64,000 nucleotides of DNA, from NCBI RefSeq assembly GCF_001591645.1, contig NZ_BCVH01000015.1, positions 1-64,000 on the forward strand. Reading direction: 5' to 3'. The translations under genes and the position numbers were made by a program. Below the pieces are notes generated by a model. The model searched no databases and had not been told where the DNA came from. It saw only the letters and a program-made list of their open reading frames with translations. Every line of letters starts with the position of its first letter. Within the stretch, counting starts at the first letter, position 1. Shown in pieces: positions 29,252 to 37,700 of the stretch. Source of the DNA: Robertmurraya korlensis NBRC 107688. GTDB taxonomy: Bacteria > Bacillota > Bacilli > Bacillales > Cytobacillaceae.

Positions 29252-31324
29252 TTGGAGGTTATTACGGATCAGCGGTTTAAAAGAACGATGAAATACATAC
29301 GTGCCTTTCTCATACTAGGATCGATCGGTCTTGGCTTACTTGTATTGGTAGTGACCGGTGTTCTTATATACGCCAAGGTACAAGGACCTCCTCCACTTGC
29401 TGTCCCTCAATCGAGTCTCTATTACTCAGATGATGGAAAGGTAATCGGAGAAAGCAATAATGGAGAGAAGCGATATTGGGTAGGAATTAATGAGATCTCT
29501 CCGCATTTAATTGAAGCTACTGTCGCGATTGAGGATCGTTCCTTTTACGAGCATAATGGCTTTGATTTTAAACGAATTGCCGGAGCTGCCCTTGCTGATA
29601 TTAAGGCAATGGCCAAGGTTCAAGGGGCAAGCACGATTAGCCAGCAGTATGCCCGAAATTTGTTTCTAGAGCATGAAAAAACGTGGAAGCGAAAGCTACT
29701 CGAAGCACTGTACACGATTCGAATTGAAATGAACTATACGAAAAATGAGATTCTTGAAGGCTACTTAAACACCATTTACTATGGAAAAGGGGCCTATGGC
29801 ATTCAAGCAGCCAGTCAGTATTATTTAGGCAAGGACGCTGCTGACTTGACTCTAGGTGAAGCATCCATGCTAGCAGGTATCCCTAAGGGTCCAAGCTATT
29901 ATTCGCCTCTTATTTCTGAGGAAAATGCAAAGGAACGCCAGAAAATCATCTTGGATTCCATGGTGAAAAATAAATATATTACCGCAGCTGATGCAAATAC
30001 AGCGATTAATGAGAAACTAGCTTTTATCGGAGAACACTCCCATGCCGTGATAGAAATTGCCCCTTATTTTCAGGATGCCGTCAAGCAATCATTAAAAAAT
30101 GATTTAGGCTTGGATGACCGGACGATTGAGCTTGGTGGTTTGCGTGTATACACAACGCTTGATACAGAGCAGCAGGAATTAGCGGAGAAAAATGTTTCTA
30201 CTCACATGGCTAAGGAATCTGAATTGCAGGTAGCACTTGTGTCCATGAATCCGAAGAACGGTTATGTAAAAGCCATGGTCGGCGGAAGAGATTATGTGGA
30301 GAGTCCTTTTAACCGGGCGGTACAGGCCGTTCGTCAACCGGGTTCTACCGTTAAGCCGTTTCTATACTATGCGGCCATTACCCAAGGGTTCACACCCGCA
30401 TCATTGGTGAGAAGTGAAATGACGACCTTCCGTTTTGACGATGGTCGAGCTGAATACACTCCTCATAATTTTAATAATCGGTATGCGGGAAAAGAAATTA
30501 CGATGGCACAAGCATTGGCTCTTTCCGATAATGTGTATGCCGTAAAGACACACTTATTTTTAGGAGAAGAGACACTCGTTAAAACAGCTAAGCAATTTGG
30601 AATTACGACCCCTATGGAAAGTGTACCCTCCCTTGCCCTCGGTACAAGCGGAGTGAAGGTCATTGATATGGCTAATGCCTACAGCTTATTTGCTAACGGT
30701 GGAAAAAAAGTAAAGCCGGTTCTTATTAAGCGAGTGGAGAACCACCGTGGAGAAGTTATTTACGAGTTCGAAAAGGAAAACGAGCGAGTGCTAAAAGCGG
30801 ATGCTGCTTTTGTTATGACCCATATGATGACAGGCATGTTTGATAAAAAGCTTGATGGGTACTCCAATGTTACCGGAAGCTCGATGGTTAATGATATGAC
30901 AAGGATTTATGCTGGGAAGTCTGGTTCCACTGATTCCGATAGCTGGATGGTCGGTTTCTCTCCTCAGCTAGTAACTGCCGTATGGACAGGTTATGACCAA
31001 GGGAATCCAATAGAAATAGTCGCTGAGAAATCATACGCGAAAAACATTTGGGTTAACTATATGGAGGACGCATTGGCTAATGAGCCAATCAAAAACTTCA
31101 AAGCCCCTAAAGGGACAGTGGGAGTATACATCGACCCCGAAAGCGGCCTATTAGCGACCGATGACTGCCCTGTCAAACGACTCACTTATTTTATAGCAGG
31201 AACAGAACCAACGAAGCACTGCATCAACCATCTAGAACATGATGCAAAAAAGCCAACCGAAAAGAAAAAAGAAGAAAAGAAAGAAAAAAAGACGTGGTAT
31301 AAGAAGATTTTTGATTGGAGCTAA
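29252..31324 (+). CDS. pbpG: Class A penicillin-binding protein (PbpG/PBP2d-like)
   Basis: Bifunctional peptidoglycan transglycosylase and transpeptidase, probably for spore cortex or germ-cell wall. It has 690 residues. A membrane anchor (about 18-43) is followed by a GT51 domain with EDRSFYEHNGFD, QGASTISQQYARN and NTIYYGKGAYG, then a transpeptidase with SxxK as GSTVK, SDN, and KSG in AGKSGSTDSDS. A lysine-rich tail (KKPTEKKKEEKKEKK) follows. I start at TTG 29252 (GGTGAGG 8 bases before), which aligns with the start of B. subtilis PbpG; the GTG at 29243 overlaps the ribosome site. Confidence 0.94.
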   Translation: MEVITDQRFKRTMKYIRAFLILGSIGLGLLVLVVTGVLIYAKVQGPPPLAVPQSSLYYSDDGKVIGESNNGEKRYWVGINEISPHLIEATVAIEDRSFYEHNGFDFKRIAGAALADIKAMAKVQGASTISQQYARNLFLEHEKTWKRKLLEALYTIRIEMNYTKNEILEGYLNTIYYGKGAYGIQAASQYYLGKDAADLTLGEASMLAGIPKGPSYYSPLISEENAKERQKIILDSMVKNKYITAADANTAINEKLAFIGEHSHAVIEIAPYFQDAVKQSLKNDLGLDDRTIELGGLRVYTTLDTEQQELAEKNVSTHMAKESELQVALVSMNPKNGYVKAMVGGRDYVESPFNRAVQAVRQPGSTVKPFLYYAAITQGFTPASLVRSEMTTFRFDDGRAEYTPHNFNNRYAGKEITMAQALALSDNVYAVKTHLFLGEETLVKTAKQFGITTPMESVPSLALGTSGVKVIDMANAYSLFANGGKKVKPVLIKRVENHRGEVIYEFEKENERVLKADAAFVMTHMMTGMFDKKLDGYSNVTGSSMVNDMTRIYAGKSGSTDSDSWMVGFSPQLVTAVWTGYDQGNPIEIVAEKSYAKNIWVNYMEDALANEPIKNFKAPKGTVGVYIDPESGLLATDDCPVKRLTYFIAGTEPTKHCINHLEHDAKKPTEKKKEEKKEKKTWYKKIFDWS

Positions 31325-31347
31325 CACGATTACTATCTAAATATACG

Positions 31348-31382
31348 AAAAAGCCCCGAGTCACATGTACTCGGGGCTTTTT
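31348..31382 (+). terminator. Terminator after pbpG
   Basis: A 14-bp stem (31348-31361 with 31369-31382) with a 7-base loop begins in A5 and ends in U5, so it can act in both directions between pbpG and the converging ywhD. Confidence 0.88.
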
Positions 31383-31493
31383 CTGTCCTAGTGCTATAGC
31401 GTGTTATCGCTGTTTAAAGTTTACTTTTTTTAGCGGAAAACGGCAAGTATTTCCTGACAATTTGTTAAAAAAACCTTTTTGGAATAATATCCC

Positions 31494-32003
31494 TTACCCT
31501 TGAAGATCAGCCTTTAATTTCTCTTCTGATCGTTCCCACATACCAACATCATGATTTTTCAAAAATTCAGCTAGGATTCCTTTTGAGCGACTATCCATAT
31601 GATCAACAATGATATGTCGTTTAATTGACTTATCCATGCGGTTCACATGCTCAGGTAATGACTTATATCCGCGTCGAATCTCACGGTCTACGGTCATTTC
31701 ACAAGCTGTAACACCCGCGTAATACGGACCTTCCTGCTTACGGTCGATTGTCACCCACACCAGCCAGTACGGCTTTGCGTTTGGTACTTCTTCTTTCGTC
31801 TTTAAAAACTTAATTCCCTTTTCAACGACACTTCTCGCATGCATCGCACCGACATCAATGACCGCATCGCCGGCTTCCACATCAATAATAACCGGAGATA
31901 CATTATCAAGGGTAAGAGCGCCCACACCAAATCCCCCATGTCCCTCGGTTGGGTCGCTTTTGATGATATTAAAGCCAATATTTTTCTTCTTTTTTTCTTC
32001 CAT
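31494..32003 (-). CDS. ywhD: YwhD family protein
   Basis: Conserved protein of unknown function, 169 residues, found beside the ywhC protease in Bacillus. It starts MEEKKKKNIGFNIIKSDPTEGHGGFGVGALTLDNVSPVIIDV and has no signal peptide or membrane segment. A conserved central block runs AMHARSVVEKGIKF ... YWLVWVTIDR, and the end is charged. GGAGG lies 11 bases before the ATG. It follows ywhC by 15 bases, so the two are co-transcribed. I know no biochemical role. Confidence 0.88.
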   Translation of the reverse strand: MEEKKKKNIGFNIIKSDPTEGHGGFGVGALTLDNVSPVIIDVEAGDAVIDVGAMHARSVVEKGIKFLKTKEEVPNAKPYWLVWVTIDRKQEGPYYAGVTACEMTVDREIRRGYKSLPEHVNRMDKSIKRHIIVDHMDSRSKGILAEFLKNHDVGMWERSEEKLKADLQG

Positions 32004-32018
32004 AAAATAAAACGCCTC

Positions 32019-32684
32019 CTATAAAAATAACTGATAAAAGAACTGATCTAAAGTAGAAATAATAGATGGAACCACCTTGTGATACAGAGGGTTAATTGTA
32101 TATTGATCAAGCGGGGTAATCACTAAAATTAGGAAAATTAATGCCCCATACTGCTCGTACTGTGTCATCTTTGCCCGTACCTTCACCGGCACGAGATCCT
32201 CAATGATTCGATATCCATCTAGCGGCGGGAATGGCAACAGGTTAAATACAAATAAAGCAACATTTAAGGATAAAAATAACTGTAGGAAATCAAATATGTA
32301 ATAAGGAATCGTTTCTACAGCTCCAACAGCCACCAATCCATACAGTAACACAAAGCCAAGTACCGATAGCAGCAAATTGCTGACCGGTCCTGCTACGGAT
32401 ACAAGGATACCTGCTAAACGAGGATTTTTAAAGAAAAAGCGATTGACTGGGACGGGTCTTGCCCAACCGAATCCAATGATAAAAATTAACAATGTTCCAA
32501 ATGGGTCTAAGTGCTTCATCGGATTTAGAGTTAGTCTACCCTGATTCTTTGCCGTATGATCACCGAACTTATAGGCCACCCATGCGTGCGCAAACTCATG
32601 AACAGAAAATGCAATAATAAGCGTAATGATCACGTATGGAATTGTTTCTAAATCAAAAGCTAAAAACCTAGATAATTGATCCAA
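32019..32684 (-). CDS. ywhC: Site-2 protease family membrane metalloprotease (YwhC)
   Basis: Intramembrane zinc peptidase of family M50. The 222-residue protein has several membrane helices, the HExxH zinc motif as VHEFAHA near residue 30, and the third-ligand region NLLPFPPLDGYRI. Its substrate is unknown; it is not SpoIVFB. Three possible starts lie in a row (GTG 32690, GTG 32687, TTG 32684). AAAGGAG stands 2, 5 or 8 bases before them, and I prefer the TTG. It pairs with ywhD downstream. Confidence 0.88.
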   Translation of the reverse strand: MDQLSRFLAFDLETIPYVIITLIIAFSVHEFAHAWVAYKFGDHTAKNQGRLTLNPMKHLDPFGTLLIFIIGFGWARPVPVNRFFFKNPRLAGILVSVAGPVSNLLLSVLGFVLLYGLVAVGAVETIPYYIFDFLQLFLSLNVALFVFNLLPFPPLDGYRIIEDLVPVKVRAKMTQYEQYGALIFLILVITPLDQYTINPLYHKVVPSIISTLDQFFYQLFL

Positions 32685-32829
32685 CACCACAACTCCTTTT
32701 CGAAGACTCTATTTAGCCAAATTATACATGAAATACAGGATAAATGGAAAATCAAGTATTCCTTTATCACGTTTGGAACATTATGATTATGTATGAAGAA
32801 CTTACATATTTCTCGAGGAGGCTATCACT

Positions 32830-33015
32830 ATGCCATACGTAACTGTAAAAATGCTAGAAGGCCGTACAGATGACCAAAAGAAAGCTCTTGTGGAAAAAGT
32901 AACAGCTGCCGTTGTTGAAACAACTGGAGCACCTGCTGAGAAAGTCGTTGTTTTCATAGATGAAATGACAAAAAACAATTATGGAATTGCTGGAAAAAGG
33001 CTGTCTGACGAATAA
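32830..33015 (+). CDS. ywhB: 4-oxalocrotonate tautomerase-like protein
   Basis: Small enzyme that shifts enol/keto forms of 2-hydroxymuconate-type acids; its physiological substrate in Bacillus is not known. It is 61 residues starting MPYVTVKMLEGRTDDQKK, so removal of Met exposes the catalytic Pro1. Conserved tautomerase features include the TEKVTAAVVETTG helix region and VFIDEM. GAGGAGG precedes the ATG by 10 bases. It is a single-gene unit between divergent ywhC and convergent ywgA. Confidence 0.92.
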   Translation: MPYVTVKMLEGRTDDQKKALVEKVTAAVVETTGAPAEKVVVFIDEMTKNNYGIAGKRLSDE

Positions 33016-33089
33016 AATTAGTGTCTAGATGTCGCTTGGCACGCATTCAATTCACTGGTATTCCTAATGGAATAAAGGCTTATGATATC

Positions 33090-33130
33090 AAAAGAGGCTT
33101 GGACATAAAAAGTCCAAGCCTCTCTTTTAT
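33090..33130 (+). terminator. Bidirectional terminator between ywhB and ywgA
   Basis: A perfect 12-bp stem (33093-33104 with 33112-33123) with a 7-base loop is flanked by A and U tracts. It serves ywhB on the plus strand and overlaps the last codon of ywgA on the minus strand. Confidence 0.82.
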
Positions 33131-33636
33131 ACAGGGACTACCTTCCCCTTTAGTGATTCAATATACTCGTATGCCTGCTGTATTTCTTCTTCTGTATATT
33201 TTTGTTTACTTTTTAGAGTAAAGATTTTTTCCTTTACTTCCTCTACTTCTAACTCGTCAAAGAAAAGTACGGTTGAAACGAGCTCTAGAAATCTAGCATT
33301 CTGGCTATTCATGTCCGTTAAACAATCCTCTAGAGCCGGAAGTTCCACTAGGTTCATATTCAAGAATTCCATTCCCTCATCTGTTAGGGAATAACGGTAC
33401 TGCATATAGCCGCCTTTTTTCTCTTTTACCTCGTTAAGAAAGCCCATATTGCATAGCTCTTCAACACGAAGGGTCAGTTCCTCGGAGTAAGGTCCATAAA
33501 AGTGAAACTGAAACCTCTCTTGGAAAGGAAAATCTACTTTTTTCGCTATATAAATCATCTTTTGCAGTTTTTTCCGACCAACAATTTCCCCTGCCGCTGC
33601 AAAAGCTTGCATTATCTTGGCATGATCCTTTAACAA
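33127..33636 (-). CDS. ywgA: YwgA family protein
   Basis: Conserved Bacillus protein of unknown function, 169 residues. The N-terminal 80 residues look like a winged-helix module (HAKIMQAFAAAGEIVGRKKLQKMIYIAKKV ... YGPYSEELTLRVEELCNMGFLNE), related to the YwgA/Panacea-like antitoxin-associated fold, then a beta turn and a helical C-terminus. The start is TTG 33636 with AGGAGAGGG upstream. It follows ywfO by 46 bases on the same strand. DNA binding is inference only. Confidence 0.85.
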   Translation of the reverse strand: MLKDHAKIMQAFAAAGEIVGRKKLQKMIYIAKKVDFPFQERFQFHFYGPYSEELTLRVEELCNMGFLNEVKEKKGGYMQYRYSLTDEGMEFLNMNLVELPALEDCLTDMNSQNARFLELVSTVLFFDELEVEEVKEKIFTLKSKQKYTEEEIQQAYEYIESLKGKVVPV

Positions 33637-33682
33637 TGAGACCCTCTCCTACTTCTATATATTTATATCAAGCACCTATATC

Positions 33683-34981
33683 TCATAGGTCTAGTAAATT
33701 TCGAATTTGTTTTTTAATATTCTTTTTTGACGAATCGTCCTTTAAAAGATCCGCAGGGAAATATAGTTTATGATCCGTTCTTCTTTTCCCTGAAATGGCA
33801 TCTACGATTTGAGATTCCCTTGAAAGTTCTCTTACTTCCCCATTTTTCATAAGCAATTGAATCGGTAGTCGCTCTTCTTCCTCACCCGGGCGATAAAAAT
33901 CGTATGGTAAGTCAGACGATGAGTCGACAACTAAATAGTATTCTGGGTCGAGACCAGCCTTTGTAAATAAAGTAGAAAGCTCACTTAGCTTCTTATATTC
34001 TTTTGCTGGGTCAAACTCCACATATTTAAACAAATTACGATCCATAAATCGGATACACAGGTCCCGCAAAATGGCATCCTCTTCCTCTTCCCACATCTGG
34101 AAATAGTAGAGAATGACTGCCTCATCTAGTTTCAAGTAATCATGAAGGGTGATGTTTTCGTCAAATACGGAGTAGAAATGAATCGGCTCGTACGAAAACT
34201 GGTAGCCTTTTTTATATAGATGCTTTGCTCGGTGGAGAATCTTTGTCAAAATGACCTCTGCACTACGAGTCACGGGATGGAAGTATACCTGCCAATACAT
34301 TTGGTATCGACTCATTATGTAGTCTTCCACAGCATGCATACCGCTCTGCTTAATAACCACCTGATCTTCCTTTGGTCGCATTACACGTAGAATGCGTTCC
34401 ATATCAAAATGCCCATAGCTCACACCTGTAAAATACGCATCCCTTTGTAAGTAATCCATGCGATCCGCGTCAATTTGACTCGAGATCAAGCTTATCACCA
34501 GCTTATTGGGTGACGTTTTGGCAATGACCTCAGCGACCATTTTCGGAAAGTCCTTACTTACTTTTGTTAGAACGGCATTTACTTGTGTATCACCTAAAAT
34601 AATTTTTTGTGTAAAAGCTTCGTGGTCCAGGTCAAATACTTTTTCAAACGAATGCGAAAAGGGTCCATGTCCAAGATCGTGAAGGAGTGCAGCACAAAGT
34701 GAAAGCAAACGTTGCTCACTGTTCCATTCTGGTCTCCCATCAAACACATCATCGATAATGCGACGGATGATTTCATAGACTCCGAGCGAATGGTTAAAAC
34801 GGCTATGCTCTGCCCCGTGAAATGTAAGATATGTCGTTCCAAGCTGCTTCACACGACGAAGACGTTGGAATTCCTTCGTACCAATCAAATCCCAAATCAC
34901 ACGGTCTCTCACATGTACATAACGATGAACGGGATCTTTAAATACCTTTTCCTCCACTAGCTTTTCCTGTGAATATGCCAC
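33683..34981 (-). CDS. ywfO: HD-domain phosphohydrolase (dNTP triphosphohydrolase-like YwfO)
   Basis: Metal-dependent phosphohydrolase of 432 residues. HD motif residues are the first histidine in HSRFNHSLGVYE, the HD pair in ALLHDLGHGPFSHSFE, and a later aspartate in QIDADRMDYLQRDAYFTG. The B. subtilis and related homologues hydrolyse deoxynucleoside triphosphates. Start MAYSQEKLVEEKVFKDPVHRYVHV fits the family. The 265 bases upstream hold the ywzC terminator and an unexplained inverted repeat (35129-35199) that may belong to the ywfO leader. Confidence 0.92.
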   Translation of the reverse strand: MAYSQEKLVEEKVFKDPVHRYVHVRDRVIWDLIGTKEFQRLRRVKQLGTTYLTFHGAEHSRFNHSLGVYEIIRRIIDDVFDGRPEWNSEQRLLSLCAALLHDLGHGPFSHSFEKVFDLDHEAFTQKIILGDTQVNAVLTKVSKDFPKMVAEVIAKTSPNKLVISLISSQIDADRMDYLQRDAYFTGVSYGHFDMERILRVMRPKEDQVVIKQSGMHAVEDYIMSRYQMYWQVYFHPVTRSAEVILTKILHRAKHLYKKGYQFSYEPIHFYSVFDENITLHDYLKLDEAVILYYFQMWEEEEDAILRDLCIRFMDRNLFKYVEFDPAKEYKKLSELSTLFTKAGLDPEYYLVVDSSSDLPYDFYRPGEEEERLPIQLLMKNGEVRELSRESQIVDAISGKRRTDHKLYFPADLLKDDSSKKNIKKQIRNLLDL

Positions 34982-35128
34982 TGTAGAATCCCTCTTCCTA
35001 TCTATCTTTAAACTATTATAACTTGATTCATTCTACAATTCACCTTAAAAAAGGAAAAATTCTACAAAATTTCGACAAAATTAGAAAGCTACATTCAACC
35101 TTTTTCTCCCCTACACGGGTAGTAACAT

Positions 35129-35199
35129 GTCGGTTGGAACGCACTCTCTTCGCTGTTATTTCTATCGAAATAACGGCTCGTTCATGCATCTCAACCGAC
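35129..35199. repeat. Imperfect 34-base inverted repeat, function unknown
   Basis: GTCGGTTG (35129-35136) pairs with CAACCGAC (35192-35199), and at the tip GTTATTTC (35155-35162) with GAAATAAC (35167-35174) around a 4-base loop. The middle of the arms is only partly complementary. It lies between ywzC and ywfO in no recognisable gene and has no U tract. It could be a small mobile-element remnant, a structured leader of ywfO, or a small RNA. Confidence 0.55.
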
Positions 35200-35211
35200 C
35201 ATTTTATCAAA

Positions 35212-35243
35212 GAAAAAACCACCTATCATTCGTACTATAGGTG
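35212..35243 (-). terminator. Terminator after ywzC
   Basis: CACCUAU/AUAGGUG (35220-35226 with 35237-35243) with a 10-base loop is followed on the minus strand by G and six U, 4 bases past the ywzC stop. A U-rich tract on the plus side makes it usable in both directions. Confidence 0.75.
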
Positions 35244-35246
35244 ATT

Positions 35247-35471
35247 TTATTTTTTCAGCTTCTTATTAATTTTATCCATTAATTCTTCTTCTGTTAGTGC
35301 TGCAAGGGGACGATTATTCACAAATGCGAATGTTTTCTTTCTCCCTGGTCCGCAGTATGATTGACAGCCAATTTCAATTGTTGCCTCAGGATCCATGTCC
35401 TTTAAGCGAGGAATCAATGTTTTTAAATTTACGGCCTGACAATCGTCACACACACGAAATTCATTTGCCAT
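35247..35471 (-). CDS. ywzC: YwzC family small cysteine-containing protein (DUF1450-like)
   Basis: Function unknown, 74 residues. It contains Cys8 and Cys11 (CDDC) and a second pair in [18 protein letters not shown], the layout of a thioredoxin-like or metal-binding small protein of the YuzB/YwzC group. It ends in a charged helix ([14 protein letters not shown]). Start [12 protein letters not shown] has AAAGGGTTG upstream. It is a monocistronic gene between rsfA (divergent) and ywfO. Confidence 0.85.
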   Translation of the reverse strand: MANEFRVCDDCQAVNLKTLIPRLKDMDPEATIEIGCQSYCGPGRKKTFAFVNNRPLAALTEEELMDKINKKLKK

Positions 35472-35928
35472 TATTACAACCCTTTCTTCGGTGCAAACTA
35501 AGCCAAGTAAACTCTATTTAATAATCTAAACGGTATTTTACCGTTTCTTTTCTCCTAATGCAAGCTGTAATCCTTAGCCGAATATCCATAAAAAACCTGT
35601 CTATCTAGTGAAATCTTAATTACTTTTAAAGATTGTAATGTTTACAAACATTGTTATTTTCGTAAAAGCCCTAAGATACGGCCTTTTACACTATATATTA
35701 AGACAGCACTACTTATCTCGTATCCCAAGCTCTTTTCTAGCTGATATAAGGAGTATTTATCAAAAAATGAGTATAGTATCTTATTACTTTGCATTGAATA
35801 ACGACACTTTTGAAAAGAAGCATTAAAAAAATCTACTATCCTTGCAATCAATTGGTATAAAACCGGCAACATGTGGTCATGCTTTAACTAAGAACATGAA
35901 AATGTATAAGGTTAGGGAGTTGAGTAGA
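35472..35928. other. Intergenic region ywzC-rsfA (457 bases)
   Basis: This AT-rich gap holds a short hairpin (AAACGGTA/TACCGTTT, 35528-35546, followed by CTTTTC) and frames of 60-72 codons on both strands with no protein-like character. The rsfA promoter should lie here, but I could not identify a forespore -10/-35 with confidence. Confidence 0.5.
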
Positions 35929-36684
35929 ATGAAAGTTAGACAAGACGCGTGGACAGATGAAAATGATTTATTACTAGCTGAAACCGTTTTACGACATGTT
36001 AGGGAAGGAAGCACACAGCTAAATGCATTTGAAGAGGTTGGGGACAAGCTTAATCGTACCTCTGCAGCATGTGGTTTCCGTTGGAATGCGGTCGTAAGAC
36101 ATCGGTATGAAAAAGCGTTACAATTAGCGAAAAAGCAAAGAAAGCAGCGTCAAAGAATACTAGGAAAAGATCAAGGTGGGAAAAAGAAACTATTATACTC
36201 TCCACCCGTTCCAACAATGGAAGAGGTTGGTTCAATCGCATCAGCTGAAGTGGAAGCCTATGAAGTTCCAAACTTCTCTGAAGAAATAGCCATTGAGCCT
36301 GCAGCAATGCCAGCAACTGTCACACAGGTATCCTTGCCAAGCCCTCAAGCTTCGCAAATCCAAGCGCCAAGGGAAATGAATATGGAGACAGTCATCTCGT
36401 ATTTACGATCACTAGGTGGATCCAACATCCAAGTGGATATTTTAAAAAGTGAGAATGAGAGGCTTAAGCGTGAAATTGCTTCACTGAAAAGACGCAATGA
36501 AGAGCTAGAAGGAAAGATCGAGCATCTGGAACAAAACACGGAAATCATCCAAGAAGATTACGAGACATTAATGAAAATCATGAATCGTGCTCGGAAACTA
36601 GTCGTATTAGAGGAAGATGAAGAACGCCCAGCAACGAAATTCAAGATGGACCGAAATGGAAATCTAGAAAAGATTGCTGAATAA
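35929..36684 (+). CDS. rsfA: Prespore-specific transcriptional regulator RsfA
   Basis: Modulates SigF-dependent genes in the forespore. It has 251 residues from ATG 35929 (TTAGGGAG 10 bases upstream). A Myb/SANT-like DNA-binding domain occupies about 1-60 ([50 protein letters not shown]), a variable Pro-rich middle follows, and a coiled coil ([32 protein letters not shown]) leads to the C-terminus. It matches B. subtilis RsfA/YwfN in architecture and place. A terminator follows. Confidence 0.93.
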   Translation: MKVRQDAWTDENDLLLAETVLRHVREGSTQLNAFEEVGDKLNRTSAACGFRWNAVVRHRYEKALQLAKKQRKQRQRILGKDQGGKKKLLYSPPVPTMEEVGSIASAEVEAYEVPNFSEEIAIEPAAMPATVTQVSLPSPQASQIQAPREMNMETVISYLRSLGGSNIQVDILKSENERLKREIASLKRRNEELEGKIEHLEQNTEIIQEDYETLMKIMNRARKLVVLEEDEERPATKFKMDRNGNLEKIAE

Positions 36685-36731
36685 ATATATAGATAAGTAT
36701 GGGAGAGAAGGCAATAATATCTCTTGCAGTT

Positions 36732-36766
36732 AAAAAAGCCGCACCTAAATTAGGTATGGCTTTTTG
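36732..36766 (+). terminator. Bidirectional terminator between rsfA and lipL
   Basis: An A-tract, a stem with GCC/GGC and ACCTA/TAGGT segments and a short loop, then UUUUU. It lies between the converging rsfA and lipL, 48 bases after the rsfA stop. Confidence 0.75.
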
Positions 36767-36774
36767 TTATTACT

Positions 36775-37623
36775 TTATTCACTTGCCTCTGCTAAAAACT
36801 TATCGTTCCGCTCCACTACTCTTACCACATATGAATCAAGCAACTTCAGTTCGTCATCCGTCAACTCCCCAGCCTGGAGATAAACAGCCTTTTTCTTCAA
36901 GGTTAGCAAGAGCCTTAGCATCACATCTTGAACGGTGAGAGACACCCCGAATAACTCAGACAAGGATGCCATGACCGATGGCTCAATTTTCGGATAAGAA
37001 AATTTTGTCTCCTGATTGTTGACAGCTCTTTCGTAAAATTCTTGAATGACTCTCGCACGTTCACTCCCGCTGCCCGTCACACATAGGTAGATTTGAACCG
37101 CCACTCCACCGCGCAGACGTCGCTGTGAAATTCCGGCAAACTTTTTCCCATCAATGCTTAAATCATAGCTTCCCGGACAATAGGAACCTACGATTTCTCT
37201 TGCCTCAATGGATTGGCCAAAATCAGCAAACATCTCCTGAACAAGCTCCCACATTGCATCGTATCCACGGTTGATATCGATTCCCTTCTCCTGTTCCGGA
37301 AGAATAATTGATAGATTTAGAACCCCTTCGTCTAGTACGACGGCTAATCCACCGGAATTTCGAACAATATACTCGTAGTTTTGGTCTATCAAATACTCTA
37401 GTCCATCTTTTATAAAAGGCAATCTAGTATCTTGAATACCAAGTACAATTGTATCCGCGTGAACCCACGCTCGGACGGTTGCAGGTGCTCCCTTTGTGCC
37501 GATCGAGGCACAGAGCGTATCATCATACCCAAACGAATGAAGCGCACTCATATGAAGTCCCGTACTTGATTGATCAATAATTCTCCATGTAGGCTGGTTT
37601 AATAGCTTTTGCGCTTCTTCCAC
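36775..37623 (-). CDS. lipL: Octanoyl-[GcvH]:protein N-octanoyltransferase LipL
   Basis: Moves octanoyl (lipoyl precursor) from GcvH to E2 subunits of dehydrogenase complexes, a step particular to Gram-positive lipoate synthesis. The 282-residue BPL/LplA-fold protein has RNSGGLAVVLDEGVLNLS (88-105) and the active cysteine Cys149 in SYCPGSYDL, then the lysine-bearing KKFAGISQRR. It matches B. subtilis LipL (YwfL). The start is GTG 37623 with AGAGGTGA about 7 bases before. It lies downstream of and co-directional with pta, after a terminator. Confidence 0.95.
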   Translation of the reverse strand: MEEAQKLLNQPTWRIIDQSSTGLHMSALHSFGYDDTLCASIGTKGAPATVRAWVHADTIVLGIQDTRLPFIKDGLEYLIDQNYEYIVRNSGGLAVVLDEGVLNLSIILPEQEKGIDINRGYDAMWELVQEMFADFGQSIEAREIVGSYCPGSYDLSIDGKKFAGISQRRLRGGVAVQIYLCVTGSGSERARVIQEFYERAVNNQETKFSYPKIEPSVMASLSELFGVSLTVQDVMLRLLLTLKKKAVYLQAGELTDDELKLLDSYVVRVVERNDKFLAEASE

Positions 37624-37663
37624 GTTTCGTCACCTCTTGTTTTCTTGCCTTTATTTTACCATA

Positions 37664-37692
37664 GAAAAGAGCCAGCTATAGAGAACTGGCTC
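37664..37692 (-). terminator. Terminator after pta
   Basis: A 7-bp stem (37669-37675 with 37686-37692) is followed by UUUU on the minus strand, 9 bases after the pta stop. Confidence 0.75.
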
Positions 37693-37700
37693 ACTAGTAA

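Noticed and set aside
35023-35244. Short frames on both strands between ywfO and ywzC
   Set aside because: They lie over the inverted repeat, which makes both strands encode the same peptide; no ribosome site or family.
35638-35872. Two overlapping short frames upstream of rsfA
   Set aside because: AT-rich, opposite strands, no ribosome binding sites and no recognisable domain.
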